Source: Sindora glabra
Taxonomy: Eukaryota > Streptophyta > Magnoliopsida > Fabales > Fabaceae
Assembly: GCA_020226215.1 (NCBI GenBank)
Contig: CM035226.1
Coordinates: 95,566,895-95,630,894 of the forward strand
DNA length: 64,000 bases
Direction: 5' to 3'
Position numbers and translations under genes: made by a program. Each line of letters starts with the position of its first letter. Position 1 is the first letter of the stretch. The notes beneath the pieces were generated by a model. The model saw only the letters and a list, made by a program, of their open reading frames with translations, ran no database searches and had not been told where the DNA came from. Positions 38,465 through 51,410 of the stretch are shown here, piece after piece.

Positions 38465-38550
38465 GGCGGATTATTGTTGGACTGAAGAGAAAGTGTTGTT
38501 ACTTGGAAGAATGTGTGAGGTTGTGCGTGAGATGCCATGGCTTCGGCGGC

Positions 38551-38560
38551 TTTATATAAT
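38551..38560 (-). promoter_or_regulatory. TATA box of the CXE gene
   Basis: On the minus strand ATTATATAAA, about 90 bases before the ATG at 38464. Transcription would be expected to start near 38520-38530. It is also the exact left edge of the 5.1-kb tandem duplication. Confidence 0.6.
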
Positions 38561-41500
38561 GGGCAAAAGTATGGTGAAAGTGGTGAGAAAGTGAAACGAA
38601 GCTTCAACGAAATTTTCGATATGAAAAGGTTAAAATTTAAAAGGTGGAAATGTTTTCCATGAGAATCTTTTGGGAGTTGACGAATAACAATATGCAGCAA
38701 TCAAATATTGCACTCCAAAATATTAGTTCACAAAAGTGAACTTACTTTTCGATAATGCCACTATTGACTGAAAATTAATTCCTACCCTTTTCATACTTAT
38801 TAATTAATATAAAAAATGTTCACTTCGGATAATTGTGGGACATTATCTTCTATTGTAGTGGGTCCATTATCTTCTATTGTAGTGGTTCCAAGTGCTGTAC
38901 TAAATAAATTTAATGTGGACAGAAAAAAAATAGAGAATGCTGGATGCACGTAAGCAATGCTTTAGCATACGCACTTGCTGTGAGCTCATAAATTATATTT
39001 TATGCTTTTACATAATTAGTACACACGAGTAAAGTTAGTTTTATTTTTATGTGATTACTTTTTCCTTACTCCCTTTTTTAAATTAAAAAAGATTTTATTG
39101 ACTTATATAAAAAGGGGCTGATTTAATATATTTTTTAATTTAAAAGTAGGCTATACATACATTCATACATACACATATTGTCATAATCCAAAATTGGGAG
39201 CCATTATTGGCACATGATCCAAGATGAAATATACACAACCCAAGCCATGCAAAATTTCTATAATACCTGAAAACCTTTGACTTTTGGTACTTGTTATTTA
39301 AATATTCAGTTGTGTATATATAGTTAATAGCCTCAACATGAACATCACATTTTTCTTCATCAATATTATATTCATATTTTTAACATATTCAATGGTTAGA
39401 ACTTTCATCATTTGGATTTTACACTAGACATAAATATAGTCTATCGCAAATTTTTTTCATATTGTAACACATTGAAAGCTAGATTTAGCCAATGAGTTAT
39501 TAAGCAATTCTAAAAGTTCAAACATATACTTCAATATAAAATAATAACTTTAACTCTTTTACTCACACAAATGATGTGTGCAACTTACTAATACACATAA
39601 AAATAATAGTGAGTCATTGAATTAATAAGCAAATAAGCAAATAACATGTACCTAGTGGCATTGAGACAAGTTAAGGCACAAACTTTTTATAAAAATCTTA
39701 AAATTTACAATTAAATCAAGTACAATGAGAATAAGTTGTAATAGAAAGATCATGGTCATCAATTAATAATAAAACATAATTAAAGAGTTTTCATCCAAAT
39801 CATATGAAAGATAAATAAAGTATTTAATTCATAATAGTATAAAAGAATATAAAAGTTCATCAATAATGTGACTTGGAAATAGAGCACTTTAAATTGATTC
39901 TAAAACAATAATCAAGATGGAGGTTCTTAATTTATTAAGTGCACAACTGATAAGGTAAGTGTCATGACTCAAATCCAATCATGATTAGTGTAAATCTTGT
40001 TATCCCATTTCTAATAGTCTTAATACTATTTACACTAGTTTTGCCTATAAAAAACCTCCCTATTTTCGTGAGGGCTTAATGTTATTATAATTTTTATGAA
40101 AAAATGAATAAAATCTCTTCTATTTTTAAACACTTCCCAAAGGTCATGCACCCTAAAATATAAATTTATAATATTGACAGATTCAACAACAACCTAAAAT
40201 GCACATAAATGCTACACCATCTCAACACATAATATTTATACAAACTTTAATAACTTCACTCTTAATTTAACAATTAAAATATCCTAACATGTCAGTCTTT
40301 GATCTTCCATAGATACAACGAAGTTTGAATACACTCATCTTAACGTAAAAACATTAAAAATAAAAAGGAATGAGCTACAAGAACTTTGTGACTATATATC
40401 TACCACAATCATACTTTTAATCAATTATATAAAATGATCATATACTAATTAAGTATTAAAATAGAAAATAACTACAAGCTAACTTCTTAGATCCTTGAAA
40501 CATGTGAAACCAAATCTCAGGTTGATGTCTGTACTTGCATTCAACTCAAATTTCTTATTTCATATCATAAATCATAATAGTCTTAACTATTTGATTTACA
40601 CAATATGATCATAATTTCACATGCAACTTGCTCTAGGTAATCATCAAATTGCCAAATAGTCAACAAGGCTCAATCACAACTAAATCATCACAATCACATT
40701 AAACGAAGGCATTCTAAGACAAATAGATTTTAATATCGCATTGCAATACATAACAGTTTATAATAAATACACATGCATTTACCTTTTAACTCTCAGTTAA
40801 TTTTATACCCTTCATAAGCTTTCCATCCTTATTTCTCCCAAGCCAACCTTATATCCCACTCACCTTATATCCCACTCACCTTATTACTGTAAATTTTTCA
40901 CATGGTATTTATATAATCACCCCCATCACATTTCATAAGTCTAATGTCACTCATGGCATAATTCATAGTATGATATACATACTAGAGCTCAAGCTCTACA
41001 TATCACAATTACAATGTAATTTCAACATGAAATAGTAAATTCATCATCATAAGGCAATATCAAAGCATATAATAGTATATATAACAATACTATCATACTT
41101 TCTTGCATGGCTACATCATTCATTCATATCTTAATATAGTTTGCATTACATTTTCTAACATATAGGTAATAATGTAAACTCAATCACAATTGATCAACAT
41201 TTAGTATAGCACCACCTTGCTATCTAAGCATGGTCAATCATCATCTACACAAATTGATAATCATTATCTTATCATCAAAATCATTTTCATATCACTCATG
41301 CATGGCTACAAAGGTGATTTAATAATAAATCATAATTCATGGCTACACTTTTAAGAATTCATGGGTATATGGATATACAATCTGTATCATTTATAGAAAA
41401 AATTATAAAATATGACATTTAAATGACATAATATTAAAACATGAATTTAGGGTAAGATGTGTACTTACCTAATGGTGCACATCTATTGCAAAAACTTAAA

Positions 41501-43619
41501 GTAGTTCATTTTCACTTTTCTTCTTTTCCTATTCAAAAATTTATAACGATAAATTATAATTACATTGGCTTTACTCATTTCCTTCCCAAAATTATTATTT
41601 AGGGTTCTAATCATAATATCTTATTATCTTATATCATAAATTCCTTATTTTCTTTCTTCTAAAGTTAACCATGAGATACCTAAACAAACAATTGTGTAGG
41701 GATTTTAAAGCAAGCTTATCCAAGTAAAGTTATTAAACTTAATGATTCACGAGGACTCTATTTACATTGCTTCATCTTACTGTACGCTTATTTTATAATA
41801 TTTTTATTCTTTCTTCAAAGAATCAAAAATCATATATATTAGGGATTTTTTAAATCAAGCCTTAAGCACTAAAAATATTAAATTTGATAATCTGGATGTG
41901 TTCTAGATATGTTATTGTAACACTTTAGAGCATAAGATTCTTATTTTCCTAATTCTATATCAAGTAACTAAAATATGATGATAAAATGGGTTTTTTCTAA
42001 AATAATCTCAAGTTAACTTAGATATTAAAACATAATGCTTTAGAAATACTCCGATCATATCATATTAGCATTCCATAGCATAAAAATCTTATTTTCAAGA
42101 GTTATTAACATGTGTTTAAAATTGCTCATTATGTAGGCTTTCTAGAATATATAACCATTGCTAAAAATATTGTAGTATACAATACTCTAGAATGGTTCTA
42201 CTAATGTTATTTGAACACTTTATAGCATGATACACACGCACACACATTTTCATAAGCATCATCATATGTTTTCAAACTTGCACAAATGGATTTCTTTGCA
42301 TCAATCTAAATCATAAAAAATAATAACGGCTTTTTGTATAAAAGAATTTAACACAACCCTAACAGGCCACGGTAACTCGCCGACATCAGAATTGGCCAAG
42401 CTCTACTGAAAAAATGAAGGAGTTCTCTCTTGTTGACCTCATTTCAATCAATAACTCCTTATACTATGAAGTTTCCAAGTTGGAGACCAAGCGCTCCTCA
42501 AATGTGCTATGGCATGTGGTGGCTAGAGGAGGAAGATTTAACGGTTGTGACATATGCTTGATCTCGAGCCCAACCAAAAGTTCTCCATGCATAATTGACT
42601 TGAGAAACTCCATGGGGACTACTTACCATGCTAGTGGCATTAACACAAGTGGTGAAAGGCACCAAGTGCAACAATAAAAACTACCTAATAGAGGCAGATG
42701 AGAAGAGAGAAGGAAGAGAAAAAGAGAGAAAGCTAAATGAAATAAGAGAAAAAGAAGAAAAAATATAAAAAGAGCCTTGAGTTTTCATCCAATGCTTCTC
42801 ATACAATGTAAGCTCATTTCCTTTATGAAATTTAACCTTCCATTTCAAATAAAGTCAATCCTAATTGTTCATTCATTTTTTTTTATAGATCCATTTTGTT
42901 ATAAAACTCCTTTTTTTATTCTATTATATTTAATAAATTTAAAAATTTCCAAATAAGTACATATAAAATTTCAATATCTCTAAGTAGAAATTGTGATATT
43001 TAGATTTCCTTTTTGAGTAAAATAAATAACAACCAAAATTTCAATCATACTCATAATTTATTAAATACTTAATATGGAAGCCTTCATATGAACCATTTAA
43101 ATATATCTAAAAGAGATAAAACTTTAGCCAATATAGTATAATTTTAGTATTACAATGAATAAGATTAACTATCTCAAAGTTTTGAAATAAAAGAATTTAA
43201 ATACAAATTCGGGGTTATAGTAAGTTAACTAACCCATCACATCTCATAATGTGACGCATAAAGCTATTGGCTCAATCAATTCCATTTTCATTTTTTTGTA
43301 ACCCATCAAGTTATTAGGTTTTAATTTACATGTATTGGCTAACTCATGGGTTAGCAACATCTCTATTAATGGAGTTCGAACTAAGGTTCACTAAGGTTGA
43401 CATCTTCACCATTGCCAGTTCTAGTTTTCCAACTAATCTTCTCTTTAAATGAGTTTAAAAAATATTAGAAATAATTATTATAGAAAGTAGTTTTTATAAA
43501 AGAAAATTTTTTAGTAAATCATTTCAAATGACTTACCTATGATTAAACATATTTCAAACCATATAATTTTCCTTTTTATACGATTTGTATGGATTTAATC
43601 CATGAACCATCCATAAACA
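38551..43619. repeat. Tandem duplication unit A (~5.07 kb)
   Basis: Aligned with 43623-48743. From 38551 to 39959 it is the upstream region of the CXE gene, and the first ~150 bases are about 94% identical to unit B by eye. From 39960 to 43619 it is 3,660 bp of a giant LTR, the same length as in unit B but only about 84% identical in a sampled stretch. The unit stops mid-LTR (CCATCCATAAACA), where unit B starts. No intact gene lies inside; the 87-codon open frame at 42414-42677 has no intact equivalent in unit B. Confidence 0.85.
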
Positions 43620-43622
43620 TTG

Positions 43623-43632
43623 TTTATATAAC
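43623..43632 (-). promoter_or_regulatory. Orphan copy of the CXE core promoter
   Basis: The minus strand reads GTTATATAAA here, and the following ~150 upstream bases (to about 43770) match the region before the CXE TATA box at roughly 94%. It points leftwards into the end of unit A, where there is no CXE coding sequence. Any transcript would be non-coding unless it read through 5 kb. Confidence 0.5.
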
Positions 43633-46600
43633 GGACAAGAGTATGGTGAAAGTAGTGAGAAAGTGAAACGAAGCTTCAACGAAATTTTCGATATGAAAAG
43701 GTTAAAATTTAAAAGGTGGAAATGTTTTCCATGAGAATCTTTTGGTAGTTGGCGAATAATAGTATGTAGCAAGTCATCATCAAATACGGCAGCCCAACAT
43801 ATTAGTTCACAAAAGTGAACTTACCTTTTCGGTAATGCCACTTTTGACTGAAAATTAATTCCTTGCCTTTTCATACTTAATAATTAACATAAAAAAACGT
43901 TCACTTCGGATAATTGTGGGTCATAATCTTCTATTGTTGTGTGTCCGAGTGCAATGTATTTGTACTAAATAAATTTAATGAGGACAGAAAAAAAAAATAG
44001 ACAATGCTTGATGCACGTAAGCGATGCTTTAGCATACGCACTTGCCGTGAGCTCATAAATTATATTTTATGCGTTTACCTAGTTAATACACACGAGTAAT
44101 GTTAGTTATATTTTTATGTGATTACTTTCTCCTTTCTCCCTTTTTTAAATTAAGAAGGGAGATTCTATTGACTTATATGAAAAGGAGCTGATTTAACAAT
44201 TTTTGTTTTAATTTAAAAGTAGCATGTGTGTGTACATGTATATTGTCACAATCCGAAGTTAGGAGTCATGAGTGGCACATGATCCAAGAGAAAATATACA
44301 CAACCCAAGTCATGCAAACTTTTTATATTGCTTGGAAAACATGTGGCTTGGTACTTGTTACTTAAAAATTCATTTGTGTATATATAGCTTTCACACTTTT
44401 TTTTAATCAATATTGTATTCATATTTTTAACATATTCAATAGTTCTATCAAGAACTTTTATCATTTCATCATTATATAAGCATTTTATGGTAAATATCAA
44501 TATAATATATAGCAAATTTACTCATATTTTAACACATCAAAAGCTATATTTAACCAATGAGTCATGGAACAATTCTACAAGTTTAAATATATATTTAATA
44601 TAAACTAATAATTTTATCTCTTTTGCTCAAATGAACAATGTGTGTGACTTACCACTACATAACACTCCTCTGTTTATTGTGCCAAGGACATTGGACTCAA
44701 AGTCCACTCCTATCTAAAAAATTATAGAAAACACAATAATAAATCATTGAATTAGTAAGCAAATAACATGTATCTCAACAGAAATGAGATATATTAAGGT
44801 ACAATTTTTTTTATAAAAATCTTAAAATTTTCAATTAAACCAAATATAATGAGAACAAGTTGCAATAGAAAGATCATGATTATCAATTAATAAAAAAACA
44901 TAATTAAGAAGTTTCCAACTAAATCATATGAAAGATAAATAAAATATTTAATTTATAATGGCATGAAGGAATATGAAAGTTCATTAATAACATGACTTGG
45001 AAAAATAGCACTTTAAATTGATTCTAAAATAATAATCAAGTGAGAGGTTCTCAATTCATTAAACACACAACTTATAAGGTAAGTGTCATGACCTAAACTT
45101 GATCATGACTGGTGTGGATCTTTCTATTTGATTTTCACCAATCTTAATACTATTCACACTAATTTTACCTAGAAGAAATCTTTATATTTCCATGGGGACT
45201 TAATTTCATTATAATTTTTATGGAAAAATGGATAAAGTCTCTCCTATTATTGAACACTTCCCAAGGGTTACACACCATAAAATATAAAACTTGAATATTA
45301 ATAAACTTGACAATAACCCAAAATATATATAATACTGCACCACCTCAACACATGTAATATTTACATAGACTTTAATAACCTCACTCCTAATCCAACTATC
45401 AAAATCTTCCAACAAGGCGGTCTTTGATACTCTGTAGATGCAATAAATCTCAAATACACTCATCTTAACCTAAAAATATTATAAATAAAAAGGAATAAGT
45501 TATAAGAAGTGAGCATATATCTATGACAACCATACTTTGAATTAATTATATAACATGGCCATATGCTGATTAAGTATTAAATTAAAAAATAATTACAACC
45601 AATTTCATGGATCCTTGAAACACATGGAACTAAATCCTGGGTTAACGTATTTACCTGCACTCAACTCAAATTTCCTTTTTCATATCATAAATCATAATAG
45701 TATTAACTATTTGATTTACATAACATGATTATAATTTTGCATGCAACTTATTTTAGGTAATCATTAAATTTCCTAATAGTTAACAAGGCTCAATCACAAC
45801 TAAATCATCATGATCACATTAAATGAAGGCATTCTGAGATAAATAGATTTCAATATTACATCATGATAAATAACTATTTATAATAAATACAAATGCATTC
45901 ACCTTTTGACTTTTAGGTCAACTTTGTACCCCCATGAACTTTCCATCCTTGTTCCTCTTAAGCCTACCTTATACTTTACCCATCTTATTATTAGAAATTT
46001 TTTATACGATATTCATATCATCACTCTTATCACATTTCACACGTTTAATGCCACTTGTGGCATTATTCACAGTATAATATGCATACTAAACCTCAAGCTC
46101 TACATATTATAATTATAATGCAATTTCGACATAAAGTAACTAGTTTATCATCATAAGGCAATATCACATTGTATAACAGTTAATATAACAACACCATCAT
46201 GCCTTCTTACATGACCACAACATTCATTTATATCTTAATATAGGTCACATTACATTTTTTAACATATAGATAACAATGTAAACTCAATCACAATCAGTCA
46301 ATAATTAGTATAGATTCACCATGCTTTCTAAGCATAGTCAATCAACATCCCCTACAAACTAATAATCATTATCCTATAACCAACATTATTTTCATATCAC
46401 TTATGCACAGCTATAAGGATGATTTAATAATAAATCATAATTTATAATTATAATTTTAAGAATACATGAGTAGATAGATATATGATTCATAGCATTTTTA
46501 GAAAGATTATAAAATATGACATTTAAATGATATAATATTGAAGCATTATTTTAATGTAAGATACATACTCACTTAATGGTGCGCATCCACTATAAAATTC

Positions 46601-48743
46601 AGAGTAGTTCATTTTCACTTTTCTCCTTTTCCTATCCAAAAATTTATAACAATATATTATAATTATATTGGCATTACTCATTTCCTTCCTAAAATTATTA
46701 TTTTGGGTTTTAATCATAATATCTTATTATCTTATATCATAAATTTCTTATTTCCTTTCTTCTAAAGTTAACCACAAGATACCAAAACAAACCATTGTGT
46801 AAGGATTTTGAAGCAAGCTTATGCAAGTAAAATTATTAAGCTTGATAATTCATAAAGACTTCTACTTACATTGCTTCAATTGTATACTTATTTCTTAATA
46901 TTTTTTATCCTTTCTTCAAACAATTAACAATCATATATATTAGGCATTTTTCAAATCAAACTTTAAGCATCAAAAATATTAAATTTGAAAATCTATAGAT
47001 GTTCTATGTGTTATTCTAACACCTTAGAGCATAAGATTCTTATTTTCCTAGTTCTATATTAAGTAAATAAAATATGATGATAAAATGGAATTTTTCTAAA
47101 ATAATCTCAAATTAACTTAGATATTAAAACATAATGTTCTAGAAATACTCCAATAATATCATACAAGCATTCCATAGTATAAAAATCTTATTTTCAAGAG
47201 TTCTTAACATATATTTAAAATTGCTCACTATATGGGTTTTCTGTAATATATAACCACTATTGAAAATATTATAGTATAATACTCCAAAATGATTTTGCTC
47301 ATATTATTTGAAAACTTTATATTATAATATATATATATATATATTCATAAGTATTATCATATGTTTTCAAACATGCACAAATGGATTTCTTTGCATCAAT
47401 CTAAATCATCAAAAGTAATAAGGGTTTTTTTGTATAAAAGAATTTATCATAACCTTAAAAGGTCATTAGTAGCTTGCTGACACCAAAATCGGCTAAGCTC
47501 TATAGGAAAAATAAAGGAGATCTGTCTTGCTATTCTCACTTCAATCAATAACTCCTTACATCATAAAGCTTTCAAGTTAAAGATTAAGCACCCCTTAAGT
47601 ATGCAACGGCACACAGTGGCTAAAGGAGGCAAATCCAACAATTGCAACATGCACTCAATCTTAGGCTCAACTAGAAGTTATTATGCACTATTGAGCTAAG
47701 AAGCTCCAAAAGGACTAGCTACCATACCAATGGCACCAGCGCTAGCAACAGTGTGCTAGGCACAACAATAGTAGCTACCTAATAGAGGCATGTGAGGAGA
47801 GAGTGGAGGAGGAAGGGGGAGAAAGAGAGAGGAAGAGAAAGCTAGGTAAAATGAGAGAAAAAGAAGGAAAAAAATATAAAAAGAGCCTTAAGTTTTTATC
47901 TAGTCCTTCTCATACAATCTGAGCTCATTTCCTCTATGAAATTTCAATCTTCTATTTCAAATAAAGTTAATCCTAGTTATCTTGTTCATTTTCTTTAAAG
48001 ACTCATTTTCTTATAAAACTATCTTTTTATTTTATAATATTTTAATAAATTTAAAATTTTCCAAATAAATACAAATAAAATTTCAATATCTTTGAGCAAA
48101 AATTTTGATATCTAGGTTTCCTCTTTAGGTAAAATAAATAACAACCAAATTTTCAAACGTACTCATGATTTATTAAATACTTAAAATTTTATATGGAAGT
48201 CTCCATATGAACCATTTAAATAAATCTAAAAGAGATAAAAACTTTAGCTAGTTTGATATGATTTTATTATTATAGTGAATAAAATTAACTATCTTAGAGT
48301 TTTGAAACAAAAGAATTTAAATATAAATTTGAGGTATTATAATAATTTAGCCTACCCATCACATCTCATAATGTGACTTACAGAGCTATTGGCTCAATCA
48401 ATTCCATTCTCGTTTCTTTATAACCCATAAGATTACTAAGTTCTAATCTACATGTATTAGCTAACATATAGGGTTAGCAACACTCCCTGCTAATGCGTTT
48501 CAAACTAAAATGCACTAAGGCTAACTTCTTCATTGCTACCAACTATAATTTTCTAACTAGTCCCCTTCTAAAATAAGTTTAAAAAATAATAAAAATAATT
48601 ATTATAGAAAATAATTTTTATAAAAGAAAATCTTTTAGTAAACCATTTCAAATGACTTAGTTGTGATTAAACATACTTTAAACCATATAGTTTCCCTCTT
48701 TATACAATTTGTATGGGTTCCATCCATGAACCATCCATAAACA
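43623..48743. repeat. Tandem duplication unit B (~5.12 kb)
   Basis: Second copy of the CXE upstream region (43623-45083) plus LTR sequence (from 45084). Homology starts at TTTATATAA, the CXE TATA box, and ends at CCATCCATAAACA near 48743. After that the LTR continues alone. The CXE coding sequence is not duplicated. A short (TA)n is at about 47325-47342. Confidence 0.85.
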
Positions 48744-50150
48744 ATCAATCAAGATTTCTAACCTTGCCATCATCATACAATTTCATAGTTCATTTCCAAA
48801 CATATCAATTATTTCATTTTCATTAACTTAAAATTATTTCATCAATTGTAAAATCATGGCTTTTTAGTACATTCAAGCAAGCTTGTTCTATAAACCCTTC
48901 ATCTTCATTAGAATAACTCATACAAATCATTTAAATCATTGTATTATTATTTTAACAACATTTCTCATAGCCATAACTTAAAGGAAGGTTTTCAAAATGT
49001 TTATCCTAAGAATAACTAAAGTTCTAACATTCAAAGGAAGTAAAAATATGGATAAAATATAATAAATCAATAACTAATAATTTGAAAATATACAAGTAGT
49101 TGGAAAATATAAAAATATGTTGGAATACACATGATCTAATCACCTTTGGAAACTAACAAAACTTCTATTCTTTATCTAGCATCCAAGATGCATCATCTAA
49201 AATAATATAAAGATAGTAAAGAGCTTTTAAAAAGAATTTAAGAAGATGAGAAGGATTCATTAGAGTTTAAGGAGTCCTACATCTTCCAAGCTATCTTCAA
49301 ATGCTAGAACTTTATCAAACTCCAAAGGATCTCTCAAGAAACTTCCTTTCTCTCTCTGAAAATGAAAAAGATAAAGCAGCTTGAAAACTCAATTTTCTTT
49401 CACTTTCTCTCTAATCCGTGAGATGCTTGCTAAGTATGAGAAGGTCTTCATCCTAACTATTCTATTTATGGTGAGATAAAATGAAATGTGTATGTGAAGT
49501 TACAAAAAAAATGTCCTTCCTTCTTTCTCACTAGGAATTGCAGCTTGCTCTCTTCTTTGGGTGCAAGTTTGCTTAATAAAAAAGATGACTAAAGATTCAA
49601 AAAAAATGCTTAGTTTGATCTCATTCTAAGACATGGAATATTCCCTTATTGCTTACTTTGTGCTCACTTCAAGCCTATTATTATCTTCCCACTAACCAAA
49701 TTACCATAATTCCATTAATGACTTGATACCTTCCCAATTTACCTCAAAAATCATGAGCCTTTATGCTTGCAATTCAAGGTTTCCATTTTTACATTTCTTC
49801 ATTTTTTAGTATTTTGAGTGATAACCTTAACCTATTTCAAAATTCTATCACTAATTCATTAGTTGAATTAATTTTAAATTAAAATTATAAATTATATACA
49901 TACATACATACATACATACATATACGTACATATATGTAATAAAAAATAATAATTATATGCATAAACATATATACATTAGTATTGTATATTTATAATAACA
50001 AATCGTGATAAAAACTAAAAATGTAATATAGTAGAAGTTAATGATACAAGTGAATAAGTAATAAAATATAAGTGATATAATAATATTATGCTAAAAATAT
50101 TGAAAAATATAATATAAATTTAATTGATCTAAAATTGTGAAGTTATTACA
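45084..50150 (-). mobile_element. Giant LTR, second copy (~5.07 kb), related to 5340-10927
   Basis: It starts TGTCATGACC and ends GAAGTTATTACA, matching the ends of the LTR at 5340-10927. A TATA-like minus-strand element lies near 49462, again ~650-690 bp from the 5' end. A 3,660-bp left part is repeated in duplication unit A (39960-43619). The flanks GTAAG and CCTCA do not match, so no target duplication is seen and the right border is less certain. A (TACA)n run is at about 49895-49920. Confidence 0.5.
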
Positions 50151-51410
50151 CCTCAATTGTTGTGAAATTATAAAATTCTTATTATTTACAAAAGACCATA
50201 TATAAAATTTGTGATGAATCAATTTACTAGTTTTGACCAATTTTTGCAATTTCATACCAATTCACATTCATTTTTGATTTAATAGCCCTAACTGGATTAA
50301 CTTACTAGTTTGTTCATTGGTCTAATTGGTTGTTTCAGTCCAATTTTCAAAACCATGATTTTTACTCTACTCTATTGAGGTTCTTTCTATAAATGGATAA
50401 GATTTACCTCTTAATGAATATGAGTTTTTGAAAGTAAAGGAGTAATATCAATTTGGTGCAATAAATAAGTTATTCATAATTTATTAACTTAATTAACAAG
50501 CTATATGTCAGTCTTCAAATGTAATTTATCCATTAGCATACTAACAAAAAAATAACTTTATAGGATAATTTGTAGCTTATGATTATCCTTTTTTTTTTTA
50601 TAAATTCATCCTTCTTCTTTTTAGTTAATTGAAATTCATGCCTTTAATTATGTAAATGTAGTATAATAAATTTAATTTTAGTTAATTATTTTCTTATTTT
50701 AAAATATAATAATTAAAAATAATTATGTAAATAAATATGTAATATCATAAAATATAATTATTATATTTCAAGTATTTTTATTTTTATTTTAAATAATAAA
50801 TAAATAAAAATTGAGTAAATAAATAAATATATACTATTATAATTATATTTTTATTTTGAAATCTCAATTGCATATCTTGTCTTAAAATAAATATAAGTTA
50901 ATTTAATTCATATATCTATTTATATTAACATATTCTTTTACATTACTTTAAATTTTTAACTAGTTAAATAACTAATTTTATAAAATATCTTAGTAATAAT
51001 TAATTAGTTTATTAACTATTAACTATAAATTATCTATTATTAGCTATTAATTAGTTTATCGACTATTAATTAGCTTATTAGCTGTTAATTATCTTTTCAA
51101 CTATTAGTTAGTTTATCATTCATTCATGTGAAACATAACTAAAATAATATAGGTTTGATTCATTTATAAAATAGAATGGATTTGAATAAAAATTTTCACT
51201 ATTTTGTATAAAATAGAATTCTAAGCCATGATAGAGGGAAAACAATGAAATGGCAAAACTTCTCTGTGCAAAAGAAAAAGAGACTTTATTCTACAACAAC
51301 CAAAAACTTAATAGAGCTAATTCTAATAGTTTTTTTCTAGGAAAATTTAAGGCTTCTCAAGACCAAAATCATTAGCATCCATGAAGTTATAAAAACCATC
51401 TTTTAACATC
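50151..51410. other. AT-rich intergenic DNA
   Basis: No gene is seen. At 50,200-50,360 there is wording (ACTAGTTTTGACCAATTT ... CCAATTTTCAAAACCATG) that resembles, in inverse orientation, the end of the element at 34.78-35.6 kb. At 50,980-51,110 a short ATTAACTATTAACTA-like phrase (TTAGCTTATTAGCTGTTAAT) repeats irregularly. Confidence 0.35.

Noticed and set aside
42414..42677. 87-codon plus-strand open frame in duplication unit A
   Set aside because: It lies inside the LTR-derived part, matches no known family and is not kept open in the corresponding part of unit B (about 47510-47780).
49895..49920. (TACA)n run as a CRISPR-like or regulatory repeat
   Set aside because: It is a simple microsatellite with no spacers; the window is plant nuclear DNA.
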